Shown: piece after piece, positions 1-10,400 of the stretch | Position numbering within the stretch: position 1 is the first letter of the stretch | Layout: each line of letters starts with the position of its first letter | Source of the DNA: Muribaculaceae bacterium | Lineage (GTDB): Bacteria > Bacteroidota > Bacteroidia > Bacteroidales > Muribaculaceae | Reading direction: 5' to 3' | DNA length: 64,000 nucleotides | NCBI GenBank assembly: GCA_017548365.1 | Contig: JAFZAC010000023.1 | Location: 61,136-125,135, forward strand | Position numbers and translations under genes: made by a program | Notes under the pieces: model-generated | The model's database searches: none | Seen by the model: the letters and a program-made list of their open reading frames with translations, nothing else | What the model was told of the DNA's origin: nothing

Positions 1-2
1 CC

Positions 3-1208
3 GAACTGCTTACGCGTGGTGAGATAAGACATGGTGGACTATCGGGTAATGCTAACGATGGTGACAACAAGGCCAGTTTTATAGTTGAGCGCACTAGACT
101 GGGGCTAGACTATGAGCGCACTTTCCTCAAGACTCACATCACAGCGCAGCACTCGGCGGTGTGGGGACAGGCAGGCAAAGGCTCGTTAAATATATATGAA
201 GCTTGGGCGCAACTCACTGCACGAAATGGTCTTTTCGCCAAAATAGGACGTCAGGTGCTCAGTTATGACGACGAGCGCATTATTGGTTCTGACGACTGGA
301 CCGAGGTTGCTCTCTCACACGACCTTCTCAAGGTGGGCTATGAGAACGACATTCATAAGGTTCACGCCATGTTTGCCTACAATCAGAACGTAGAGAGCGT
401 GGACGGCGGCACAGTTTACCGCAATGGCGACAAACCCTACAAGGCGATGCAGGCTCTGTGGTATCACTACGATCATCCACATGTGCCATTCGGTGCATCG
501 CTGCTGTTTATGAACCTAGGGTTGCAGGGCTCCGAAATCAGCGACAATCCAAACAAGACTAACTACCAACAACTTGTGGGCACCTACATGAGCTATCGCC
601 CTGCAAACTGGAGCCTTGAAGGTTCATTCTATTACCAAATGGGCACCAGCGAAGATGGTGTCGACATTGCTGCTTGGATGGCAAGCGTCTTGGGCACATA
701 TTCACCATCACGTAAATTGACTCTGAACGCTGGTTATGACCGCCTGAGTGGCGACCCCTACTACAATGTGCCCCCTAAGGGTTATTTTGGTTTAGTTCAG
801 CACTCTACCATTAAAGGTTTCAGTCCAGTATATGGCACTCATCACAAGTTCTATGGCGCTATGGATTTCTTCTATATCAGCACCTTCAAAAACGGGTTCT
901 CTCCTGGTTTGCAGAACTTTTTCGCTGGCTTGACCTATTATCCCATCAAGCCATTGCATATAGATGCCACCTATCATTATTTTGCCACTGCCACATGGCT
1001 TGAAGACATGAGCCGGTCGTTGGGACACGAGATAGAACTCAGTGTGACCTACCGCCCAATTAAAGAGGTCTCCATATCGGCAGGTTATTCCTATATGCAC
1101 GGTGATGAGACATTGGAACGCATAGAGTGCGTAGATAAAGGACGCAACCTGCACTGGGCATGGCTCAACGTCATAATCCGCCCGAGATTCCTGCAAATCA
1201 AATGGTAA
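3..1208 (+). CDS. Outer-membrane porin, alginate-export-like (5' partial)
   Basis: The frame is open from the first bases of the window, so the start lies upstream; a GTG at 159 is only an internal codon. The translated part has alternating aromatic and polar residues typical of an outer-membrane beta-barrel. It includes the pattern around RTRLGLDYE and the AKIGRQVLSYDDERIIG segment, which is characteristic of alginate-export-type porins of Bacteroidetes. The C-terminus ends in short amphipathic strands closing with FLQIKW. The substrate is unknown; family members are not restricted to alginate. The stop lies 24 bp before the sensor phosphatase gene, so the two may be co-transcribed, but no functional link is evident. 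The barrel assignment is fairly secure and the substrate class is not. Confidence 0.7.
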   Translation, partial: ELLTRGEIRHGGLSGNANDGDNKASFIVERTRLGLDYERTFLKTHITAQHSAVWGQAGKGSLNIYEAWAQLTARNGLFAKIGRQVLSYDDERIIGSDDWTEVALSHDLLKVGYENDIHKVHAMFAYNQNVESVDGGTVYRNGDKPYKAMQALWYHYDHPHVPFGASLLFMNLGLQGSEISDNPNKTNYQQLVGTYMSYRPANWSLEGSFYYQMGTSEDGVDIAAWMASVLGTYSPSRKLTLNAGYDRLSGDPYYNVPPKGYFGLVQHSTIKGFSPVYGTHHKFYGAMDFFYISTFKNGFSPGLQNFFAGLTYYPIKPLHIDATYHYFATATWLEDMSRSLGHEIELSVTYRPIKEVSISAGYSYMHGDETLERIECVDKGRNLHWAWLNVIIRPRFLQIKW

Positions 1209-1232
1209 TTTTTTAGTTATTAGTCATTTCCC

Positions 1233-3425
1233 ATGAGAATACTGCTGGATAAAATAAAGAAACTCTTAAACAGGCGCACAACGATTACATTGATTATTGT
1301 GTTTGCCGCATTGCTGATCGAACTGTTTTCGGCAGCACAATACTACTACACCAAGCAGCTTCTTGAAAACGAGCTAGAGAAGAAGGCCTCTATCGAGATG
1401 ACGATGAAAGCGATTCTCATCAAAAGTATGCTCAACACTACCGAGCAAGTACTTAACAGCCATGTGACCGAGATTAATAAATTGACCAAAGATCCCGACG
1501 ATATTGATGATGCAATTCGCACTATAGTCCAAGCCAACGACTATTTCAAAGGTGTGGGTATAGCATTCGTACCAGGGTATTTCAAAAAAGACAACGAGCT
1601 GTATGAGCCTTGGGCATTCAACTCTAACAACAGTGTTATAGTCAGAAAGAATATAGCCAAGCGAGGTGGTCATGACTACACAACATTCAAATTCTACACC
1701 GAGCCAATGAGCACCGGCAAGCCCTATTGGTGCGACCCTTATATCGACAGCGTTGAGACCCATTCATTAATAACAACTTATTCTATTCCTGTCATTGACT
1801 ACACTGGACTCAAGGCTGGAATAGCAGGCATAGACCTGTCGCTCGAATGGCTCAGCGACAGCCTCAACAACAGGCACATGTATCCATCTTCCTACTGCAT
1901 ATTACTCACCGAAGACGGCGAACTCATCTCCCAACCTCCTAAAAGCCATCCTCGATATAAAGACTTTGACGATGCTATTCGCTCAATTAATGATACGACC
2001 ACCGAGGCACGCACTGTCGCCAAAAGCAAAATCAAGGTTAAAGAATTCGTTAACGAAGATGGTCAGGATGCCTGTGTCTTCTTCCATCACATGAAAGGAA
2101 ATCCCCGTTGGATGGTGGCAGTAGTGTGCTATGATAAGGAAGTTTATGGCGACCTTGACAAAATACGCTTGAGGACTGGCTTGCTAATGCTGCTGGGATT
2201 CTTGCTGCTGGGATATATCATCTACCGATTCATCAAGAACAACAAGCGAATGGCTGAAAACGAGATTGAACATGAACGTCTCAGCAGCGAGCTGCAGGTA
2301 GCTAAACGCATCCAAAGCGAGATGCTGCCGCATGACGACATCAGCCATAACAACATCGACATTGCTGCCACTCTGCTCGCCGCACGCGAGGTGGGAGGCG
2401 ACATCTACGATTATTTCTTGCGCGACGACAAACTGTTCTTCTGCATTGGTGACGCCAGCGGCAAGGGAGTGCCATCGGCACTCATCATGTCGGTGACCCA
2501 CTCCATGTTCCGTTCCTTCGGTTCGCAAGAGAGCAACCCGGCTCGCATCATGCAGCACATCAATAAGGCTGTGTGTCACGGCAATGAATCCAGCATGTTC
2601 GTCACCTTCTTTATCGGTGTGCTTGACCTGCCCACAGGACGATTGCACTACTGCAACGCAGGCCACGACACTCCTGTCATCATCGATGGTGATGAGCCAC
2701 AGACCCTTGACGTGAAAGCCAACATGGTGCTCGGCATCGTCAAGGATTGGTTCTATGAAAGCCAAACAACCATTCTCAAGCCACAAGCCACATTGCTGCT
2801 CTATACCGATGGACTCACCGAGGCGATGGACACTAAGCACCAGCAGTTCGGTATTGAGCGGGTAAAAGACACTATCACTCAGCATCATTGCGATACGTCA
2901 CAGATTCTGCTCGACACACTCACAAGAGCTGCGAGCGACTTTGTGGGCAATGCCGAACAAAGCGACGACTTAACCTTACTCGCCGTGCGCTACACCCCAA
3001 CCCCTGAGCAACCTATTGCACGTCAAGAACTGACGGTGGAGAATGACCTGTCACACATATCACAAGTGAACGATTTTGTCACAGCATTTTGCGACAAACT
3101 CAACCTCGACAAAAGCACTGCCACCAATATGAGGCTCGCCATCGAAGAAGCCGTAGTGAATGTTATAAATTACGCCTACCCCAAGGGAGAGAAAGGCGAC
3201 ATCAACATTATAGCATCGGCAACTTGCGACACCATTAAATGGGTAATAACCGACAATGGCGTGGCATTTGCCCCCACCGACGCCCCCGACGTCGACACTT
3301 CTCTCAGCGCCGAAGACCGACAGATAGGCGGCCTGGGAATCTTCCTCGTGCGCCAGCTCATGGACACCATCAACTACGAGCGCATTAACCACAAGAATGT
3401 GCTAACGCTCAAGAAGAAGTATTGA
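1233..3425 (+). CDS. Membrane sensor with SpoIIE (PP2C) phosphatase and RsbW-like kinase domains
   Basis: The 730-residue protein has a membrane segment near residues 17-37, an extracytoplasmic Cache-like region (about 60-300, with the KPYWCDPY segment) and a second membrane segment near 314-332. A short helical linker leads to a SpoIIE/PP2C phosphatase domain (about 365-585). Metal-binding acidic positions are visible in GGDIYD (D390), GDASGKG (D407) and SDDLTLL (D578/D579). The C-terminal part (about 600-728) is a GHKL/HATPase anti-sigma-kinase-like domain with EEAVVNVINYAY (E638-N646), DNGVAFAP and GGLGIFLVRQLMD. By family knowledge the phosphatase dephosphorylates a STAS protein on Ser and the kinase phosphorylates it. 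The intact STAS gene at 4087 is the obvious partner. Having both opposing activities in one polypeptide is notable. Confidence 0.9.
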   Translation: MRILLDKIKKLLNRRTTITLIIVFAALLIELFSAAQYYYTKQLLENELEKKASIEMTMKAILIKSMLNTTEQVLNSHVTEINKLTKDPDDIDDAIRTIVQANDYFKGVGIAFVPGYFKKDNELYEPWAFNSNNSVIVRKNIAKRGGHDYTTFKFYTEPMSTGKPYWCDPYIDSVETHSLITTYSIPVIDYTGLKAGIAGIDLSLEWLSDSLNNRHMYPSSYCILLTEDGELISQPPKSHPRYKDFDDAIRSINDTTTEARTVAKSKIKVKEFVNEDGQDACVFFHHMKGNPRWMVAVVCYDKEVYGDLDKIRLRTGLLMLLGFLLLGYIIYRFIKNNKRMAENEIEHERLSSELQVAKRIQSEMLPHDDISHNNIDIAATLLAAREVGGDIYDYFLRDDKLFFCIGDASGKGVPSALIMSVTHSMFRSFGSQESNPARIMQHINKAVCHGNESSMFVTFFIGVLDLPTGRLHYCNAGHDTPVIIDGDEPQTLDVKANMVLGIVKDWFYESQTTILKPQATLLLYTDGLTEAMDTKHQQFGIERVKDTITQHHCDTSQILLDTLTRAASDFVGNAEQSDDLTLLAVRYTPTPEQPIARQELTVENDLSHISQVNDFVTAFCDKLNLDKSTATNMRLAIEEAVVNVINYAYPKGEKGDINIIASATCDTIKWVITDNGVAFAPTDAPDVDTSLSAEDRQIGGLGIFLVRQLMDTINYERINHKNVLTLKKKY

Positions 3426-3478
3426 CAGACAACAATTACACCAAAAAAAACTATTAATACACAATAAATCATTTGATT

Positions 3479-3571
3479 ATGACGACTACAATTAATGGAA
3501 TCGAAGGCAAATTGGTCGCCATGTTTAAAGGCGGGCTTAACACAGCTGCCGCTATCAAAGTGGAGAAAGGA
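3479..3571 (+). pseudogene. Truncated duplicate of the STAS gene 5' end
   Basis: Starting at the ATG at 3479, about 100 bases align without gaps to the start of the intact STAS gene at 4087. I count 23 mismatches in 102 positions (about 77% identity). The similarity also reaches roughly 28 bases upstream of both ATGs (ATTAATA...AAATAAA/C...). It stops a couple of codons after the lipoprotein ATG at 3572. The STAS core and phosphorylation-site region are missing, so this piece cannot be a functional STAS domain. It remains in frame with the lipoprotein that follows, so a fused 185-residue product is formally possible. Confidence 0.75.
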
Positions 3572-4036
3572 ATGAAACCCTTCCTACACATATTGGTATC
3601 ACTTTTGCTAATGATTTCTTTTTGTAGCTGTTCTACTATGAGTTCATTCACAAGTGACTTCAATCAAAAGTCTGATGTTTACTTCTTTAGCAAATATTCC
3701 AGCAACATCAATGATTATTTTAAGTGTCATCTTAACTTAAATGATAGCACATTTGAATATAGGCATAGAACTAGCGTCGATTTTATCCATTATCAAGGAA
3801 AAGGCCACTGGCACTCCAAAGGAAATACAATAGTTCTTGATTTTGATTATGAGCCAGATATAAGTCGTTTTTTAGAAGGAGGTTGGTTTTATCGTGACAA
3901 ACTGATTTTTGAATACAAAAACCATAAACTTATTCTAAGAGAACACATAAATCCTGAAGGAGAAAGTTGGGTTCCCCAAAAAATAATAAAAATGAAGGAA
4001 ATCACCCCTCAAGAATATAATAAACTATTTTTTTGA
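3572..4036 (+). CDS. Small lipoprotein of unknown function
   Basis: From ATG 3572 the 154-residue product begins with a lipoprotein signal (MKPFLHILVSLLLMISFCSC) followed by a polar mature region. The frame stays open upstream to 3479, but that extension is a decayed STAS fragment that would bury the signal peptide. The internal ATG is therefore preferred. I recognise no domain; the mature part has alternating strand-like segments (HWHSKGNTIVLDFDYE, KLIFEYKNHKLILRE). The gene is AT-rich: about 33% GC by hand count over 3721-3780, versus about 43% over 4201-4260 in the next gene. This is consistent with acquisition. It sits between the sensor phosphatase and STAS genes, so an accessory role is possible but not shown. 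Confidence 0.65.
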   Translation: MKPFLHILVSLLLMISFCSCSTMSSFTSDFNQKSDVYFFSKYSSNINDYFKCHLNLNDSTFEYRHRTSVDFIHYQGKGHWHSKGNTIVLDFDYEPDISRFLEGGWFYRDKLIFEYKNHKLILREHINPEGESWVPQKIIKMKEITPQEYNKLFF

Positions 4037-4086
4037 TTTACTGATAACAATTTGATAATATTAATATACAAATAAACCATACAATT

Positions 4087-4392
4087 ATGAAAATTACAAT
4101 TAACGAAATTGAAGGCAAGTTGGTTGCCATTTTTGAAGGCGAACTTGACACTGCTGCCGCTATTGAGGTTGAGAAGGAACTGAACCCTCTCTACGAAAAC
4201 GAGGACAAAGACATCCTAATTGATTGCGAGAAACTTGAGTACATCGCATCAAGTGGACTGCGCATCTTGCTCGGCATCCTCAAGAAAGCCAAGTCGCACG
4301 GCCACACAGTGATTCTAAAGGGCCTTAACGACGAAATCAAGAACGTATTTAAAATGACAGGCTTTATTAATCTTTTTGAGTTCGAAAATTAA
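4087..4392 (+). CDS. STAS-domain anti-anti-sigma-type protein
   Basis: This 101-residue protein is a single STAS domain of the SpoIIAA/RsbV type. It has the N-terminal strand-helix region and the hallmark YIASSGLRILLG loop. Ser55 or Ser56 is the expected phosphoacceptor; Ser58 of SpoIIAA lies in the equivalent SSG. In known partner switching the unphosphorylated STAS protein sequesters an RsbW-type kinase and is reset by a SpoIIE-type phosphatase. Both activities are encoded upstream at 1233-3425. The gene ends 13 bp before the NRPS start with no terminator between, which strongly suggests co-transcription. Bacteroidales lack a sigma-B system as far as is generally known, so the downstream target is open. 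Confidence 0.9.
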   Translation: MKITINEIEGKLVAIFEGELDTAAAIEVEKELNPLYENEDKDILIDCEKLEYIASSGLRILLGILKKAKSHGHTVILKGLNDEIKNVFKMTGFINLFEFEN

Positions 4393-4405
4393 GTGAATTG
4401 TTAAT

Positions 4406-7400
4406 ATGAATAATACCATCGTTTCGTTGTTCCGCCGTCAGGCGAAAGAGACACCTGAGAACATAGCAGTAGTATATAAGGAGAAGAAATATACTTATGC
4501 AGAAGTAGACGATATTAGCGACCGCATAGCTAACTATGTCGCCTCTAAGGGGTTGAAAGAAGAAGATGTCGTTTCGGTCCTGATTCCCCGTTGCGAGTGG
4601 ATGGCTATTGCCTCCCTTGGTGTGTTAAAGGCAGGCTGTGCCTATCAGCCGCTGGACCCCAGTTACCCTAAGGAGCGCCTGAACTTCATGATGCAGGATG
4701 CCAGTGCCAAGTTGCTGATTGCCGATGAGGAATTGCGTCCCATTGTGGACGAATATCAAGGTGAGGTGCTACTGACTAAAGATGTCCTCTCCTTAACTGC
4801 GAAATCACAACCTGCGGAACCGAAGCCAGGGTCTTTATTCATCCTGCTTTACACATCCGGTTCAACGGGTGTGCCTAAAGGCTGTATGCTGGAACACAGG
4901 AATGTTGTGACTTTCTGCGACTGGTATCGCCGTTACTATGACCTGCAACCTGGTGACCACGTGGCCGCCTACGCCAGTTATGGATTTGATGCTTGTATGA
5001 TGGACATGTATCCAGCCTTGACTACGGGTGCTACGGTTTATATCATTCCTGAGGAGATTCGTCTCGACCTGATTGCACTGAATGACTATTTCGAGGCTAA
5101 TCACATCACCCATGCCTTTATGACCACTCAGGTAGGCTGTCAGTTTGCCGAAATGGATAACCACTCGCTCAAGCATCTATCGGTAGGCGGTGAGAGCTTC
5201 ATTCCCGTGGAGCCACCCGCCCATTTCCAGTTGCACAACGGCTACGGTCCTACCGAGTGTACTATTTTCTCAACGATATATCCCATACATCAATTTGAGA
5301 AAAATGCTCCTATTGGCAAACCACTCGATTCCTTCCGACTTTATGTGGTGGACCAGCAAGGACAACTGGTGGAGAACGGACAGGAGGGCGAATTGTGGAT
5401 AAGTGGTCCTCAGGTTGGGCGTGGATATCTGAACCGACCGGAACAGAACGCCCAAGCTTTTACACCCAATCCCTTCTGCCAAGAGCCTGACTACGACCGC
5501 GTCTACCACACAGGTGATATAGTACGCTGGTTGCCTGATGGAAACCTGCAGTTCATCGGGCGCCGAGATGGTCAGGTGAAGATTCGTGGCTTCCGCATCG
5601 AGATGCGCGAAGTTGAAGGAGTCATCAAAGAATTTCCTGGCATCAAAGATGTCACTGTGCAGGCCTTCGAAGAGGACGGCGGAGGAAAATATATTGCTGC
5701 CTATATCGTAAGCGATGAGCAAATAGACATCGAAGCTCTTAACAATTTCATCCTGGAACGCAAACCTCCCTATATGGTGCCTGCCGTGACAATGCAGATA
5801 GAGCGCATACCGCTCAACCAAAACCAGAAGGTGGACAAACGTGCATTGCCTAAGCCAAATAAAGAGGTAAGAAGTCAGATGGCCGATGTCAGAAAGCCAG
5901 AGAACGAGCTGCAGAGTGAATTGGTAGAGATGGTGGGGAAAATCATCCATAATACGGAGTTCGGCATCGACACACAACTCCGCTACGTAGGCCTGACTTC
6001 CATCTCAGCTATCCGTTTGGCGGCTACGGCTTACAAAAAATACGGTGTGGCACTGGATGCCAGAAATCTGGTCAAGGATGCTACAATTCTCATGATAGAA
6101 GAGGCTATCAACCATCAATCATCACCCGACACACAACACGCATCACCTGTAGAAGAAATGACGGTAGCACCGCTTTCTTTCTCCCAAACAGGTGTTTATG
6201 TCGATTGCATCAATAATCCTGAAGACACTCAGTATAATATTCCCTGGGTACTCGGTTTCCCTGCCGATACAGATACAGAGAAGCTGCGCAAAGCAGTGCT
6301 CACAGTTTTAGATGCACACAAGCATATCTTTGTGCACTTTGAGGCAGAAGGCGATGACATTGTGCAACGTTATGCGTCCATTGATATCGATATTCCCATA
6401 TTGCCCCTTACGGACCAGCAGCTCGCAGAACATAAAAAGGCTTTTGTACGCCCGTTTGATTTGAACAAGGATGTACTCTGCCGAATGGAGATTGCCAAGA
6501 CCGAGAATGGTGTATTCCTGCTTTTAGATATCCATCATTTGGTATTCGACGGCAGTTCACTAGACCTGTTCATCATCCAGCTTTGTGATGCCTTGGAGGG
6601 CAAGAATGTGGATGCGGAGACCTATACCCATTTGAATCACGCTGCCGACGAACAGAAAGATTCAATCGAGGCACACAAGACTTACTATGACAACTTATTG
6701 GGAGCGTGCGAGGGAGCAACAGAGTTGCCATCCGACCTGACATCGCCTCATGAATGCGAGAAATCATCAGAATTGTATCGCCCCATCGACTTGGAGGCCA
6801 TTGAGCAGTTCTGTAGAGAGCATCCAGTAACACCAGCACACCTTACTCTGGCGGCCACGCTATTAGTCTTTGCCCGCTTCACTGGCAACGATGACCTGTA
6901 TATCAGCACAGTTTCCAGCGGACGTTCCAACATCCGCATTCAGAACACCTTCGGTATGTTTGTCAACACACTTCCGTTCGCTGCAAAACTCGCCGACGTG
7001 AGTGTAATGGACTTTATCAAGGATGTCAGCCATCGTTTTGACGAGGCCATGCGACATGAGCAGTATCCCTTTGCCCGTATTGCCGCCGACTATGGGTATA
7101 CCCCAGAACTGGCCTTTGCCTATCAGCTGGGAATGGTGACCCGCTATATGCAGAACGGACATGAGGTGAATGTTGAAAGTCTAGAGGCAGGAGCGCCCAA
7201 GTTCCGGTTGATAGTACGTCTGGAGATACACGACGGACAGCCTTGCATCGTGACAGAATATGACAACGGCCAGTACAGCGAATCATTAATGGCACAACTC
7301 ACTGAGTCCATCGCCAACGTGCTTAAGACTTTCATCAACCAGCCACAGGCTCGACTTTTGGACATATCGCTTCTTTCTGTAGAGCAGACGAAGTTGCTGG

Positions 7401-10400
7401 ATTCCTTCAACGAAACAGATGTCGATTACGATAACACACAAACCGTCGTCTCATTATTCAGGCGTCAGGCAAAAGAGACACCCGACAACATTGCTGTGGT
7501 TTATAAAGATGTTAAGCTGACTTACCGCGAGGTTGACGAGTTGAGCGACCGAATCGCTGGCTACCTTATCTCGAAAGGCTTAGGACTTGAAGATGTTGTA
7601 TCTATCTTGATTCCACGTAGCGAATGGATGCCTGTTGCATCTTTAGGCGCTATTAAGGCAGGCTGTGCCTATCAGCCATTGGATCCAACCTATCCAAAAG
7701 AACGTCTTAACTTCATGATGCAGGATGCCAATGCCAAACTGCTGATTGCCGACGAAGATTTGCGTCCCATAGTGGATGAATATCAAGGTGAGGTACTACT
7801 GACAAAGGACATTCAAAATATTGAAATAACGACACAACAACATGTTGAGGTCTCCCCAAACAACTTATTTATACTCCTTTACACCTCTGGTTCTACAGGT
7901 ACGCCCAAAGGCTGTCAGCTGATGCATAGTAATCTCGTAGCTTTCATACATTGGTATCATCGATATTACGACCTGAAGGAAACAGATAAGGTTACTGCTT
8001 ATGCATCGTATGGGTTCGACGCTAATATGTACGATACATATCCTGCCCTGACACGTGGCGCCACGGTGTATATCATTCCAGAGGAACTGCGTTTGGATTT
8101 GATTGCCCTGAATGAGTATTTTGAGCGCGAACACATCACCAATGCCTTTATGACGACACAGGTAGCGTATCAGTTTGCGACAACCATCGAAAACCATTCG
8201 TTAAAGCACTTCACTACAGGCGGTGAGAAACTGGCGTCGCTTGAACCTCCTAAGGGTTATAAGCTGCATAATGCCTATGGGCCTACTGAAACCACCATTC
8301 TCGAGACCTGCTATCAAGTGGATGAGAAGCAAAAGAACATTCCCATTGGCAAAGCGATCGACAACATGCGCCTGTATATTGTCGATTCACAAGGACATCG
8401 CTTGCCAGCAGGTGCTGTGGGTGAGCTATGGGCCAGTGGACCGCAAGTGGGCCGAGGCTATCTGAACCGACCGGAGAAAACGGCAGAAGTGTTTATAAAG
8501 AATCCTTTCTCGAAAGAAGATAAGTATAAACGCATTTACCGAACAGGCGATATTGTTCGTTATCTGGGAGATGGCAGTATACAGTTTGTTGGTCGTAGCG
8601 ATGGCCAGGTGAAGATTCGCGGCTTCCGTATCGAGCTAAAAGAGGTGGAAACTGTAATCCGTGAGTTCCCTGGTATCAAGGATGCCACTGTCCAAGCTTT
8701 CGATGAGCAAGGCGGAGGAAAATTCATTGCGGCCTATATCGTCAGCGATGAGCAAATAGACATCGAAGCTTTGAACAATTTCATCCTCGACCAGAAACCG
8801 CCGTATATGGTGCCTGCCGTGACGATGCAGATAGACAGCATCCCATTGAACCAGAACCAGAAGGTGAACAAGAAAGCACTGCCAAAACCCGAGAAGAAAG
8901 CCTCAATGGCCGAAGCCGTGAATGCCCCGATGAATGTTCTGGAAGAGGAACTCCATGAACTGATTGCCAGCATCATCAACAATACCGACTTCGGCATAAC
9001 TACAATTCTGGGATATGCAGGATTAACATCAATCTCATCCATTAGACTCGCCGTTCAGGTGAACAAACGCTACGGAGTCACCCTCGATTCGAAGTCGCTA
9101 ATCAAGAGCGGTACGCTACAGAGCATTGAGAACGAGATTATAAAATATTGCTTGAGCGGGGCTGCGCAGTCAAAAACCCAAGAAGTCAAGCAATCACACG
9201 ATAACGCATTCCCAGCTAAGCTCTCCTATCCACAACAGGGTCTATATGTGGAATGCATGAAGAACCCGATGGCTATTGTCTATAACATTCCAGCCTCTGC
9301 AACATTCCCTCGTGAGGTCACTGCCGACAAGCTGGTTGATGCGGTAGCCGACGTAGCACGACTGCATCCGCTGCTTGCTTGCCATTTCGAGCTTCAGGGC
9401 GACGAGACCGTACAAGTATGGAACAAGGAGCATGAGGCCATCGTAGGCCGCCAGCAGATGAGCGATGCCGAATATGAGCAACATAAGCAAGGATTCGTAA
9501 TGCCGTTCCGATTGAACGAAGGGCCGCTTTACCGATTGGAGGTCGTAGAGACCGAGACAGCTCTTCATCTGTTGGCCGATTTCCATCATCTCATCTTCGA
9601 CGGTGCCTCTTTCGACTTATTCTTCTCACAAGTGACAGCACGTCTTAATGGTGAGCCCATTGAAGCCGAACAGTACTCTTATGCTGATTATGTGAAGAAT
9701 ACAGCAGAGAGTCCCGAAGCCAAAGATTTCTTCAACAAGGTTCTGGCCGACTGCGAAGATCCAACAGAGATACCTGCCGATTTACAGGGAGCTGAAAAAC
9801 AAGGTCACACCGGCGAGGCAGCATTCCCCATTGATATGGAGCGCATCGAGCAGTTCTGTCACACACAGGGTATTACTCCTGCCAATCTGCTATTGGGAGC
9901 AGCCTATTACACCATCTCCCGCTATGCTGCTACTCGCGATGTCTATATGTCAACCATCAGCAATGGCCGTTCTGATGTCCGTTTGTCCGATACCGTCGGT
10001 ATGTTTGTGAACACATTGGCTTTGCATGGTCATATCGGTGAAGGAGTGGTGAAAGATTTCTTGAAAACTGTTAGCAACGACTTCGACGAGACCATGCGAC
10101 ATGAGCAGTATCCATTTGCTCGCGTTGCTGCCGATTATGGCTTCTATTCAAAGATCAACTTCGTCTATCAGATGGGGGTCATCAACGAATATAAGGTAGG
10201 AGAAACACCACTGAGCATTGAGACGATGGAACTCGACATTCCGAAGTTTAAAGCTTGTATCCTCATCAGTCCACATCAAGGTCAGCCATCGGTGGTCGTA
10301 CAATATGATGATTCCTTCTATAGTCAGCAAATGATGGCAGGCCTTGCCGAGAGTATTGCCGCTGTCGCTTATCATTTCATTGACACACCCGATGCACCTT

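Noticed and set aside
1233..4392. Sigma-B-like regulon with a linked sigma factor
   Set aside because: No sigma factor gene is present in the window, so the output of the partner switch cannot be assigned to one.
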